Below are positions 31,291 through 41,100 of a stretch of 64,000 bases of DNA, piece after piece (positions within the stretch are counted from its first letter, which is position 1; each line of letters starts with the position of its first letter). The DNA is from Pararge aegeria. Its lineage: Eukaryota; Arthropoda; Insecta; Lepidoptera; Nymphalidae. The stretch spans positions 13,826,001 to 13,890,000 of the forward strand of contig NC_053197.1 of the NCBI RefSeq assembly GCF_905163445.1, given 5' to 3'. The translations under genes and the position numbers were made by a program. The notes under the pieces are model-generated. The model had not been told where the DNA came from. It saw nothing but the letters and a program-made list of their open reading frames with translations, and ran no database searches.

Positions 31291-31552
31291 TCAAAGTCAA
31301 AGTCAAAATCAAAAATATCTTTATTCAAGTAGGGCCATAGGTTGCACTTTTGATGCATACATAAGAATTACGCGGTAGCAAGATGATGGCGATAACCACA
31401 TTCGTATACTTAAAACTAAAGCTACGAGGGTTCCAAACGCGTCCTGGTCTAAGAAGAAGCCCACAACAAACTTAGCCAGGTGTTTTTATTTTTTTGTTAT
31501 CACCATCTCACTCATTTCAATGACATTCATTTAAAATTAAAGAGCAACCTGG
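31291..31552 (-). mobile_element. LINE N 3' UTR and GACTTT tail, copy 2
   Basis: CAAAGTCAAAGTCAAAATC, ATCTTTATTCAAGTAGGGCC, CGTCCTGGTCTAAGAAGAAG and ACAACAAACTTAGCCAGGTG, nearly identical to 18921-19144. Confidence 0.85.
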
Positions 31553-31737
31553 TTAGAGCAATAATTCACACCCAACCTTTTTATCGATTACGTAGTCCTT
31601 TATACTATAATAGGACTTTTCTATAAGCTTACGTTTAATACAAACTTTGAACTTTTTAAGAGACATCTCCAAGATGTCAATTGGTAGTTTATTGTAGAAT
31701 CGTATACAATTTCCTTTAAACGAATTAAAATTGCATT
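31553..31737 (-). pseudogene. LINE N ORF C-terminus, copy 2
   Basis: The minus strand reads NSFKGNCIRFYNKLPIDILE, then KKFKVCIKRKLIEKSYYSIK and DKKVGCELLL with a stop at 31553. It matches the last 60 or so residues of 19145-19762. Upstream of SFKGN the match stops abruptly, showing 5' truncation. Confidence 0.8.
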
Positions 31738-31794
31738 GGAGCATTACGTGTATCGGTGTTTTATCAATGTCCATGCATGCATTTATAAAACACC

Positions 31795-31870
31795 TATATG
31801 TATTTATATCTTTGTAACTACTTTTTTTTCTTTGGTGTACAATAAAAGTGTATTCATTCATTCATTCATG
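31795..31870 (+). mobile_element. LINE P 3' end with (ATTC)n tail
   Basis: TATGTATTTATATCTTTGTA, CTTTGGTGTACAATAAAAGT and GTATTCATTCATTCATTCAT. It is the + strand twin of 6900-6985. Confidence 0.75.
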
Positions 31871-32129
31871 CTCAGTTAAGACTGTCAGTTAAGCCTATAC
31901 CAATATCTAATATCACATGTTATAGTAATATTAAGTCACGCACATCAGAAGCGTGATGATCTCGAGAAATTTAATTAAAATTACTTATACAACACCTAAA
32001 ATGGAAAGTGAACGACCATCTGGGTTATGGGACCAAGAATGACAAATAAAACTCGTTTTCGTCCAGTGGTGAATTCTTTATGACATCCAGAAATACGTAC
32101 ATATCAAAACTGGTGTCGTGACTTTACCA

Positions 32130-32345
32130 AACCACGATTCCGAAGGCAGATTCTACCGAGAAGAAGCAACTTCTGAGTTTCTTACTCACTTTCAATAGAA
32201 AATATAAATAGAAAAATAATATGAACACAGCTACAGTTGAGTTTCTTGCTGGCTTTGTCTAGGTAGAATCTGCCTTACAAACCGTTGGTAGAGACTTGAA
32301 GTTTCAAAAGTGTTTATAAAGTAAACTGAAGCCTACTTAAATAGT
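32130..32345. mobile_element. Two LINE M end fragments in opposite orientation
   Basis: GAAGGCAGATTCTACCGAGA AGAAG at 32152-32176 is the minus form. TTGCTGGCTTTGTCTAGG TAGAATCTGCCTTACAAACC (32245-32284) is the plus form, ending AAGCCTACTTAAATAG. They face each other about 75 bp apart. Confidence 0.6.
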
Positions 32346-32504
32346 TAATTTTAAATTTTTAACTATTTAACATTCATTTAGTGAGAGATGAAAGCAGAGA
32401 TGTTTCCAATGCGAGTCACTAAGAAATTCATCAACAGAAAACAAAATAATTCCTAGCAACAACCTTTCAGTGTTCTGGTAGAAACAGATTAGGGGTATGA
32501 CTAC

Positions 32505-32605
32505 AAAACTCCCTAACAGGAAAGCCCGCTACCTTCTAAGACTGCATCATCACTTACTACCAGGTGAGATTGCAGTCAAAGGCTTACTTGTTGTGGAATA
32601 AAACA
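32505..32605 (+). mobile_element. SINE C 3' fragment
   Basis: AAGACTGCATCATCACTTAC, TACCAGGTGAGATTGCAGTC and TTGTTGTGGAATAAAACAAT match the 3' end of SINE C. Confidence 0.7.
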
Positions 32606-32619
32606 ATAACTTTTTTTAC

Positions 32620-33214
32620 GTCGCGCAAACTCTACCGATCTATCGAGCTATTCGCACGAGCTACTGTTGCAAGCGACATGTCCATGCTACTTGCACTATG
32701 GACACTAATTGCACGATCAGAAAGTTCGGGCAATTAGAGTTGGACGACCGATTTTAAAGCGATGGGTTGCTGCAATTAGCTTGTAATCGATTGCTGCAAT
32801 ACATGCAAGTGTATTGCATCAGTAGTTTTTACGAGAAAAGTACAATCGTTTGCTGCTGCGAATTGCTCGTGAATATGGGGACCTTAAAGTCGAGCAGTCT
32901 TCCGTCACGTGGTTTGACGTTCGGATCTTCCGTTTAATTAATTGAAATTCCGCTGGCTGAGTGAAAAAAGTAACTAACTACCAAGAATGCAAGCAGCATT
33001 TCCGCTCTGAATGACCATTCTTGAACAAAAAACTAGCCAACCCTACTTGTCACGAAGCGAGATAAAAGGATGGTTTTTATCAATTTTCTTTTCGTGATCA
33101 CCACAGCTGTATTTAGACAAATAAATTATCTTGAACTGTCTGCTTGAAATAAATGCAGCTCGTTTTTTGATTGATTATTTGAAATTATCAATATTAGGCT
33201 GTAGTTAGCAAAAT
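32620..33214. other. Unclassified stretch
   Basis: Mixed-composition sequence with a small hairpin (TGCAATACA/TGTATTGCA around 32795-32818). No exon or repeat of the window is recognised in it. Confidence 0.35.
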
Positions 33215-33545
33215 AGCGTTAATTCTTTAGCTTAATTTGCTAAACTACGCAAAAAGCAGGAGAATATGTACATTGTAATTATATTTCTTCAATTAATAAG
33301 GATGTACTACGTGGAGTAATTATATGTTGATTTAACAGTATATAATTGTTAAGAAAACATATGTGATTGTAAAGTCATCATTCCCCGAGGAATGTCATAA
33401 TTCCGGTGTCGAAGCGAAGCGAGCTTTGAGAGTAGGTACATGGCTGAAGATCTGTTCTTTGTACAGATTCTTCTGCTTTTTGCGCTGTGTAGCTAATTAA
33501 GCTTTATTTTCATAGTATATCATAAAATTCTGCGAAGTAATGCCT
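33215..33545 (-). mobile_element. MITE I, both ends present
   Basis: The right side read on the minus strand starts AGAGGCATTACTTCGCAG, then GAAAATAAAGCTTAATTAGC and GCGCAAAAAGCAGAAGAATC. The left side carries GCTTAATTTGCTAAACTACG and CAAAAAGCAGGAGAATATG in inverted position. It is the only copy in the window with both long terminal inverted repeats recognisable. Confidence 0.72.
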
Positions 33546-33549
33546 CTAT

Positions 33550-34110
33550 CCATGAGGTGAATTTTATTATATCGTCTTTGAGCATCCTCAATGTATCTGA
33601 TCAAAATTCATCAATGTCAATCAATCAATCTTAGTTTACCATACTAGTGATGAAAAATTAAAATATAATCTTTACAGCCCTACCTTATAGTAGTGACTTG
33701 AAATTAAATTTACTAGTGTATGTCAATCGCAAACATGTTCAAGTGTAAATGAGATTTCAAATGGGAATTATTGTTTTAATAATATTATCTAGGACAATAT
33801 AATTTTCATTGCTATAGTAATCCATTACCCCATAAGACCTTTAATCCTAGCTACTAAAAGTATTGATCTAAGGAATTTTAAAAGTTTTCCAGTTTTAGTG
33901 TATTTATCGAAATCAAAAATCAGAAAGAAAATAAGAGGTCTATCTATGCTCAGTATTGACTAAATGCATGTAATCATCATTATCAAAATGAGAAAGGTCT
34001 TGGCCGCTGTACGTTTTTTAAGAGAGTTCATACATTTTCTGTGAAATTTCCAAGGGTAGCTGCCGTCCCCTGTCCCCCCAGGGTACGCCAAAGCATAAGG
34101 CCTATATATG
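33550..34110. other. No recognised feature
   Basis: AT-rich. The overlapping open frames at 33960-34190 and 34108-34317 run into repeats and show no protein similarity that I recognise. Confidence 0.4.
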
Positions 34111-34114
34111 CTTA

Positions 34115-34162
34115 CTAGCGGTTTCCCGCGTTCTTCGGGAACCGTTTGTTTCCACACTTTCA
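34115..34162 (-). mobile_element. Helitron 3'-end fragment
   Basis: A|CTAGCGGTTTCCCGCGTTC on the + strand is the inverse of a Helitron 3' end (GCGGGAAACCGCTAG|T). The 5' end is not found. Confidence 0.5.
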
Positions 34163-34189
34163 CATTCATAATATTTGTAATACAATTCA

Positions 34190-34470
34190 ATTTAAAATTT
34201 CTTTATTCATGTAGGCCTATCACAGGCACCTATGAAGCGTTCATACATATATATTTACATAATTGCAAGGGGGTTCCAAACGCGCCCTGGTCTAAGAAGA
34301 TCCCAAAACAAACTTAGCCGGGTAAACTTTTTTTTGTTATCACCATCTCACAGTAAATTTAAAGTAAGCTATGAAGCTAGAGCAATGCACACCCAAGCTT
34401 TTTTATCGTTTAAGTAATCCTTAATATTATAATAGGATTTTTCTGTAAGCTTACGTTGTATATAAACTAA
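34190..34470 (-). mobile_element. LINE N 3' end, copy 3
   Basis: TTTCTTTATTCATGTAGGCC, GTTCCAAACGCGCCCTGGTC, AACAAACTTAGCCGGGTAAA, TATCACCATCTCACAG and ATAATAGGATTTTTCTGTAA GCTTACG. Frameshifted relative to 19145-19762. Confidence 0.75.
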
Positions 34471-34653
34471 AGCGTTTACGTTACGTTATATAAAATAAGG
34501 CTAAAAATATAACCATCTTTTTGTCAGGATAAAAAGTCTTAAAACAAAAGTTGTTACTGTGATCTGACGTTAACAATACGTTGCCAAAATTATCTCTACC
34601 ACCGCCACGGACACTTTCACTAGATGTTATAATTTGTTTTTTTTATTTTGCAG

Positions 34654-34788
34654 ATCTCAGCGAGAGCGGTGCACTCTTAAGATAGACCGTGTTAGTGAGT
34701 TAGTGACTGTTACTGTGAACTGTTAGTGGTCTGGTTAAAGTGAATAGTGCAGTGTTGCCAGCTTTATAGCAGTTTTATTTTCATCATG
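34654..34788 (+). CDS. Probable first exon of the UDP-glycosyltransferase (5' UTR and ATG)
   Basis: A 135-bp segment runs from a good acceptor (TTTTATTTTGCAG, ending 34653) to an ATG at 34786-34788 that is followed at once by the donor GTAAGTTT. It would be a leader exon contributing only Met. The exon at 62840 begins in phase 0 after an acceptor and has an in-frame stop just upstream, so it lacks its own ATG. Joining the two gives MKSSRWPIICLPVLLAAS, a good signal peptide. This link is an inference across about 28 kb of transposon-filled DNA. Another gene starting here, or transcription starting within the exon, cannot be excluded. Confidence 0.5.
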
Positions 34789-34874
34789 GTAAGTTTCCGG
34801 ATTCCGGATTATATTTAATAATAATCATAAAGAGTGCTTAAGCATTTTATTCGGTGCATTTCATCGATGCAATA

Positions 34875-35105
34875 TTTATTTATTGAAACAAAATATAACA
34901 TATTTTATAAGTTCTTCGCACGATTCACGAAATTCAGCGTTCATACATAAAATATGTTTACATAATTGTAAGGAGATGGTTAAAACTTCGTTCGCCAACT
35001 TAAACCTAAAGCTACGAGGGTTTGAAACGCGACCTGTTCTGACAAGAGCCCACAACAAACTTAGCCGGGTATTTTTTTTGTTTCACCATCTCACAGTAAA
35101 TTAAA
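34875..35105 (-). mobile_element. LINE N 3' end, copy 4
   Basis: TTGTAAGGAGATGGTTAAAA, TTAAACCTAAAGCTACGAGG, CAAACTTAGCCGGGTATTTT and TTTCACCATCTCACAG, on the minus strand. It lies directly behind the putative first exon. Confidence 0.72.
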
Positions 35106-35360
35106 TAGCCTTAAGCCTCGTCGACTTATCAGGGTACTGCAAATTCCATTTTAATAACAGTATATAAACTTAATCTAATCTAATGTTCTAAAATAGATAT
35201 CCTTACTTCTTTTGTAGCTAGGCTTTTATTATTTCTCAGAAAAAGGTTATATAATATGATTAATTTTTGTGTTTGACGTAATGTGCTTAAAAGTGTAAAT
35301 ATTCTAGGTCTTTAAATGGACTACGCTTTATTTATCGGTTTAATAAATAATACTAAAATA

Positions 35361-35610
35361 ATAAATATACTACGACAATATACACATCACCATCTAGCCC
35401 CAAAGTAAGCGTAGCTTGTGTTATGGGTACTAAGATTACTGATGGTTTTTTTATGAATAACATAAATAAATACTTAGAATATACATATAAACACCCAGAC
35501 ACTGAAAAACATTCATGCTCACCACACAGATATTTTCCATTAGTGGGAATCGAACCCACGGCCTTTGGCTCGGAAAGCAGGGTCGCTGCAAACTGCGCAA
35601 ATCGTCCGTC
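35361..35610 (-). mobile_element. SINE A, full-length
   Basis: ATATACTACGACAATATACA at the 3' end; the head on the minus strand is GACGGACGATTTGCGCAG with B box GGTTCGATTCCCACTAATG. Open frames over it on both strands are artefacts. Confidence 0.87.
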
Positions 35611-35619
35611 AATATAATT

Positions 35620-36012
35620 AATACTGTAGCAATAACAAACATTGTTAGGAATCGTATTAAAAATAAAGCTATACCATTTAAAGGCAAAATAAATGATTTA
35701 TATTCATTTATTAGAATTTGGAGATTCATTTGGATATAGTTAATAGGTAAATTATTAAACACTTATTTAAACATCTAGACTAAATGTAATGAAAACGAGG
35801 CTAACAAAATACATAAAAACGGACACTAACGCGACCGGTTAGTACGTATAATAGAATCCATCGTTTGAAAGTATAACTCTAAACTAAGGAAAAAGTGTAA
35901 AATCTAACTTAAAATAAGATAGCAGGAGAATTGCGACCGTATTTTATCCACGAATTTAACGTTTAGCAAATAGTGCTTTTAAACATTACCAAATTTTTTT
36001 TTCACTACAGTT
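35620..36012. other. No recognised feature
   Basis: AT-rich stretch between SINE A and MITE E without exon-like or repeated sequence. Confidence 0.4.
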
Positions 36013-36165
36013 AAGGTACAAGTGGCGTGCATAGAGGGTATGCAGATGATATAAAATAAAGAAAATCTCCAGGAAGAGTTATAAAATAATTAATGATAGG
36101 CATTGTAAGAGTTTCAAAAAGCCTGTCCTTAATTATTTATAACTTGTACTGGTGATTTTCTACGT
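36013..36165. mobile_element. MITE E foldback, right end lost
   Basis: AGTGGCGTGCATAGAGGGTA, TGCAGATGATATAAAATAAA, TCTCCAGGAAGAGTTATAAA and TTATAACTTGTACTGGTGAT. The sequence turns into SINE C before a CGCCACTG end. Confidence 0.7.
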
Positions 36166-36169
36166 CAAC

Positions 36170-36470
36170 AAATCTCGCCTAGAAATATGTTGTGATAAAG
36201 TCTGTAAGATGGTAGCTAGCAATCCTGCTAGGGCTCCTAATCGGCGTCTACGCGGGATCGTACCGGAACGCTAATACGCTGATAAGCATACCTCATGGCG
36301 ATATGCATTTGTGGGCACAGTGGTGCCGCCCTTGCACTTGAACTAGACCAGAACATATGAAGATTCACAAATAATAAAACCCAATATTGCCCCAGCCAGG
36401 GATCGAACTCTTAACCTCCCACTTGTAAGACGTCAACGCTCACCATTGCACGACGTAGGTCGTCCACTTT
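36170..36470 (-). mobile_element. SINE C copy
   Basis: On the minus strand the head has A box TCGTGCAATGGTGAGCGTTG and B box GAGTTCGATCCCTGGCTGG; the body carries CGTACCGGAACGCTAATACG (+ strand). The 3' end is degraded. Confidence 0.72.
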
Positions 36471-36584
36471 AGTAGGACTTTAGTAGCGTAGGACGATAGT
36501 TTTTTTCTATAGTATGTCATTTCATCGAATCAATAATTCTCTCACACGGATAACTCTCGGTTTATATGTATATAATATTATGTA

Positions 36585-36645
36585 GTATTATATAACAAAC
36601 CGTACTATATAACATACCGTACTATATAACATACCATCGAAACGA
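36585..36645. repeat. Short tandem repeat, 17-bp unit
   Basis: ACCGTACTATATAACAT-type units occur three times in a row (CAAACCGTACTATATAACAT, ACCGTACTATATAACATACC). Confidence 0.65.
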
Positions 36646-37029
36646 GTTGCATTACGACACGCGGAAACGTACATATTACGGTACGCACTGTACTAACGGT
36701 CAAAGTTTTAATATAACTATTGGATAGGTAACGAGTTTAGAATAGTTTCCTTAAATTATATTGGGAAACTAAGGCATGGTTCGCCTCAAAGCTTCATGAG
36801 AGTATTTAAGTGAGAAAGAGATAGATTTTTTTGTTTAGGTTTTTGTGACAAAGCTCATTTGCGAAAGTACCCCGCCGTACTTATGGAGACTAAGGGTTAA
36901 TTTCACCTTTTGTTTTTCTGAACGCTAAATTGTTTATAGCTGCTGTTTAAGACTGCACTGAGTTTTAACTTGCTTGTTTTACTTTTAACGATCAAATTGG
37001 GCCATTATCAATAGGCAACTTTCCCGCTG

Positions 37030-37235
37030 GGAGAGTCCTTTACACATAGCTTGGAGAACCCATGGCCAACGTCCATGGGTTCTCCAAGCTATGTGTAAAG
37101 GCCCCAAGGTGTTGGAATGGCAGTCCTACACCGGATAACGCAGCAGTTGCGATGGTCGACCTCCAACCAGGTGGACAGACGACATCAAAAAGTCGCGGGG
37201 AGCCACTGGTAACGAGCGGCCTTAAATCGTGTAGT
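37030..37235 (+). pseudogene. RTE-like LINE fragment with inverted duplication
   Basis: AAGGTGTTGGAATGGCAGTC, CTACACCGGATAACGCAGCA and CCAACCAGGTGGACAGACGA follow the RTE C-terminal order (VLEW..RTG...GRPPTRW). The upstream part is folded into a 29-bp perfect hairpin (37037-37101). Long open frames on both strands here are side effects of the inverted repeat and are not genes. Confidence 0.8.
37037..37101. repeat. Perfect 29-bp hairpin, 7-base loop
   Basis: The arms are 37037-37065 (CCTTTACACATAGCTTGGAG ...) and 37073-37101, with loop CCAACGT. The sense arm matches the RTE sequence GCACATAGCTCGGAGAAC at 9808; the other arm is its inverted copy. Confidence 0.95.
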
Positions 37236-37264
37236 TTAAAAGATCTACGTCCTAGCAGGGCTAG

Positions 37265-37475
37265 CATGGGCAGGAGACAATTATATCCCCGGGGCAAGAA
37301 TAAAAAATTATATTCTCCCACAGCTTCATCAAATCTCAGTGCACTGGCGCACAAGTCGAAATAATATCAAAATAATATATATGTCTAATTATAAAAGGGG
37401 GTCAACTTCTCCTATTCCATGTTCCCGGGCTTTAGGAGGTGGACATTTGAATTATATTCCTTTTCAGGGGATGAT
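37265..37475. repeat. Repeat H copy 2
   Basis: CTCCCACAGCTTCATCAAAT, GTCGAAATAATATCAAAATA, CTATTCCATGTTCCCGGGCT and TTTTCAGGGGAT parallel 6478-6620. Confidence 0.55.
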
Positions 37476-37839
37476 TTATTATGATGATCTTTTTTGTGTG
37501 TTTTGTGCCAAAGGGCTAATGCGACACGTTTGATAAATTATTTTATTTATAGAATAAACTACCTTAACTTAAATAGATTCTGTTTTGCTAGTCTAATTGG
37601 CAAGGTCATTTTTGCTCTAAAAAAAGTAAGTTAGTTTTTCGGCCATGTAAATATCTTTAGGTACCGATTTACCGATTCATTATGTGGCGTTCTTCACATT
37701 TCCAAACTAGATGGCGCCACAAAGATCCTGCATTGCGCTAACGAAGTGTTCCCAAAAATTTACGATCTGGACCAATTTCCAAAGATGAATGGATGGACCT
37801 CGGCCCTTCAAAATTTGACTCGGGATTCGAATACAGCGC

Positions 37840-38060
37840 CTTATCTCCAGCGTCTAGTGGTTAACATGTTCAATTACGGCATCATCCTTTAGCTCCAGCG
37901 TCTAGTAGTAAGCATGCTCATTTACGGATCACCATCCGTAACCAACCACCAACCAACCAACGAGGCAGTTTCGATTCCTTGGTTTAGTAAAAACGGGTAA
38001 AACTGTCCTTATTTGTGTATATATATAGCTGTACAGCATAGTACATTTCAGGTCGGCACG
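37840..38060 (+). mobile_element. tRNA-SINE with duplicated head
   Basis: TCTCCAGCGTCTAGTGGTTA (from 37849) and GCTCCAGCGTCTAGTAGTAA (from 37893) are tandem copies of an A-box segment about 44 bp apart. A B-box-like CAGTTTCGATTCCTTGG follows at 37965. An (ACCA)n patch lies between. Related to SINE C. Confidence 0.5.
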
Positions 38061-38516
38061 CAGCATTCAATTAAAAAGCTCAGTCATTATGTGTTGACGA
38101 AAACAAAACGTTCGTGACCTTGGGCATCCATACCCAACAAATCCAAAGCGAGGAACTAATCACCCACTTCCTTATCATATTGGCTGTAATAGCTCATTAG
38201 CCGCAGACAATCCGATAACACAATGGGTGCTTATGCTCCTGTTTATAACTCTGATTGTTTTTGGTGCGTCGTTCCTTATCGTACTAGGAAAATGGTTGAG
38301 GATAATTTTAATTACTTTTGAACATTTAATTCAATTTTCAAATACTTGTAGTGTGCCAATTTTCGCCTGATATTTAGTATTATCTTGTCCAAAATCTAAA
38401 TTGAGTTGGCAAATTGAATTTAGTAGTGCTGTCCTTATCTACAGAGAAAAGGAGAATAGGATAGCACTATTCAACAACATGGCCTATACTAACTTTGCCT
38501 TTGTCCGCATCCACTA

Positions 38517-38765
38517 CTAAATAATAATAATAAATATACTACGACAGCATACACATCGCATTCTAGTCCCAAAGTGTAGCTTGTGTTATGGGCAGTCAGA
38601 TAACTGTTGAATAATTTAATGATTAATATACCAACATAAATACTTATAATATGTAGTTACACCCAGACACTAAAAGACATTCATGTTCAAACATTTTCCA
38701 ATTGTAGGAATCGAACGCATTGGACTCAGAAAGCAGGACCCTGCACACGGCGCCAATCGGCCGTC
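38517..38765 (-). mobile_element. SINE A, full-length, decayed
   Basis: (AAT)n then ATACTACGACAGCATACACA and CGCATTCTAGTCCCAAAGTG; the head on the minus strand is GACGGCCGATTGGCGCCG, with the B box region shortened. Confidence 0.83.
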
Positions 38766-38779
38766 TATAATCGGGATCG

Positions 38780-38910
38780 GTTGCTTATAGGTAACGGGGA
38801 ATGCACAAAGGCAATTTTATAATTGCCCGTACGTAAATTTTTGCCCGCCCGGGAAATCGAACTCAGAACCTCATGATCCATTCCTTAAAATTATGACCAC
38901 GAGTCAGACA
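38780..38910 (-). mobile_element. SINE C-like head fragment
   Basis: GCCCGGGAAATCGAACTCAG and AACCTCATGATCCATTCC, then ATGACCACGAGTCAGACA, are an inverted B box and A box. The body is too diverged to classify. Confidence 0.4.
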
Positions 38911-39252
38911 ATGACAAATTAAGTAAACGTAAAATCAAATTTGATATTTAAAAAAACAAAAGTACGAGTCAAATGAAATATGATATTTTTAATGATGGTC
39001 ATTATCGCAACCTAAATAATAATATATAAATTAAAAATTATAAAACCCTTGGCTTTTTGCCCGCCCGCCCTTTCATCTGATACCCATATAGAGGCGGTTG
39101 TAAAAAAAACGCCATTTGTGGGAGTGGCCACCGAGTTTCATCAACATTCATTACTCCGTATAGTAGGAAACATAGCTACACTAAATGGGAACATGGGAAA
39201 TTAATTTTTGCTAATCATATTTTTTAAATTGAAATCGACCTTCGTATATTAT

Positions 39253-39410
39253 CAAAATTAAGCTTAATTTGCTATACTCCGCGAAAAGCAGGAGAATCTG
39301 TGTGGTGTAATTTATAATTTCTTCAATCCTTATACTCCACACCAAACAGATCCTCGGCAATACACCCTCTACGCACGTTTCGCTCCGAAACCGGAGCGAA
39401 TCGTGTTCTA
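39253..39410 (+). mobile_element. MITE I, partial
   Basis: AAAATTAAGCTTAATTTGCT, ATACTCCGCGAAAAGCAGGA, AACAGATCCTCGGCAATACA and CGCTCCGAAACCGGAGCGAA. The outer terminal repeat is missing. Confidence 0.72.
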
Positions 39411-39667
39411 TACAATATCGACCTTCGTGCTATTATTTCAAGACAGATATCACTGACTGATAGTAATTGGGCATGTTTTCGGGCGGGTATCCTGTCAAAC
39501 TTTTTTGTTTTCAATTAATTGATTGACGCCATTCTGTAAGTATTACGAGTGTCCAAGGAACTAAAATTTGATTAACTTAAAACACCATAATCACTTGTAA
39601 ACCGTATTTGTCGCTTGGGGCCAATGCTGTTACTTTTCCAGGGATTGTGGTAGTAGAGCTTATGTGA

Positions 39668-39740
39668 CGGAGCTCGTCCGGGGAAGTACCTACCATACTT
39701 ATCTTTGTCGATAAGCAGCATTGTTGCAATGATGTGTTTC
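39668..39740 (-). mobile_element. Repeat D end fragment
   Basis: GAGCTCGTCCGGGGAAGTAC then GATAAGCAGCATTGTTGCAA. It directly precedes a MITE I copy, and repeat D resumes at 40023, so the MITE may have inserted into it. Confidence 0.6.
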
Positions 39741-39746
39741 AAATAT

Positions 39747-39990
39747 TGGCTAGGAGCAGGCGTTACTTTGCGGAAATCCATAATATATTATGAAAATTAA
39801 GCTTAATTTGCTATACTCCGCGAACAGCAGGTGAATCTGTATGGTGTAATTTATAGCTTCTTCAATCCGTATATTTCACACCAAACAGATCCTCGGCAAT
39901 GTACCCTCTACGCACGTTTCGCTCCGAAACCGGAGCATCCTCAGGAGATGTTGACTTTACAATTAATAATTGTTAAGATAACAATTATTA
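39747..39990 (+). mobile_element. MITE I, left half
   Basis: AGGAGCAGGCGTTACTTTGC, GGAAATCCATAATATATTAT, GCTATACTCCGCGAACAGCA and ACCGGAGCATCCTCAGGAG. Closest relative of 319-545. Confidence 0.75.
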
Positions 39991-40022
39991 TACAGCAAAT
40001 TAAGCTTAATTTTCATAATGAT

Positions 40023-40100
40023 GTGTTTCGGTCTGAGGGATGTGTTTGCCGGTGTAATTTCAGGTCGATGGGCGGCACGTTTCTATGCAGTGGGCCATCT
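40023..40100 (-). mobile_element. Repeat D continuation
   Basis: GTGTTTCGGTCTGAGGGATG and TGTTTGCCGGTGTAATTTCA match inverted repeat D (compare 61200-61250), picking up where 39740 stops (both carry ATGATGTGTTTC). Confidence 0.6.
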
Positions 40101-40444
40101 TGGTCTGGCAATAATAATTATAAAAAAAAAACAATGTTTACATTTAAAAAGGTAATAGCAACCAGTCCAGTGTAATAACCATAGAGGTCAATGCGGAAGG
40201 TAGTCTCGAACCATATCATAATGGTACGATATAAACTGCCTCTCACCTGTAACGAGAGTGACCTAATCCAAAAAAAAAACAACGATCACAGGCGCCAGAC
40301 TAAAAGGTGAATCATGCCTTATGTCATGTCTCATAAGCACGGCGACCTAGTAAATATAAAGTGATTTTGAAAAACTTTTAATAATTTAGTCTTTACAGCC
40401 AACTAATTTATAATTAAAAATGTATGGTTATCTACTGTACAGAA

Positions 40445-40805
40445 TTTATCTGATTTACTGTGCAAAAAAGAGTGTGTGTACGTGCGTTAGAAGTTATACT
40501 TCTTTGGCGTATGGAAAAAAAATAACTAAAATGCAGTAGTAATTAACGATAAATATTAAAATATCAAAAAGATAGATTATTTAAATTAAAAAGGTTTCAT
40601 TAACGTAATAATATTTATTTATTCACACTGTTCGTACTGTTACGAAACACGTGTTCTAAATATAAAAATACTAGAATATACAACTTGAACATAGTTTTCA
40701 TGCCACCTAGAACTAACTTTACGATGTAGAATTCAGGTGTCGGTGTGCGCGCGCTTAGTAAAAATTCACTCTCATCATTTTTCTCCATCGCCATGATATG
40801 TTTCG
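40445..40805. repeat. Repeat J copy 2
   Basis: AGTGTGTGTACGTGCGTTAG AAGTTATACTTCTTTGGCGT; later GGTGTGCGCGCGCTTAG. Paired with 24435-24835. Confidence 0.5.
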
Positions 40806-40807
40806 TC

Positions 40808-40865
40808 ATCATCACCCATTACCGGCCATTCCAGGGCACAGGTCTCTTCTCAGGATGAGAAGGGC
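40808..40865 (-). mobile_element. SINE B tail fragment
   Basis: CATCATCACCCATTACCGGC, CAGGGCACAGGTCTCTTCTC and GGATGAGAAGGGCTTCG. Confidence 0.65.
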
Positions 40866-41100
40866 TTCGTCCGGAAGTATACAACGGTTTCACCGGGCGT
40901 CTAACAAAGTATGCACAGGGTACGCAGATTATATAAATTGAAGAAAAAGTCCACAACGAGTCGCGTGTCTTCGTACGCGATCGGAGGCCCCGCTTTGTTT
41001 GAAGGTGTTTGAAGATAGAACACCCATATTCGTCTTCTTCATATTCCGCGTCATATTAACGGAACAAGCCTCGACTCTCGTAGGAGACACGGCTTAAGAG

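Noticed and set aside
37040..37364. Overlapping 100-codon frames on both strands
   Set aside because: Both are produced by the inverted duplication and the RTE remnant; neither has a start context or known domain beyond RTE fragments.
39831..40175. 114-codon + frame
   Set aside because: It crosses MITE I and repeat D with no recognisable protein.
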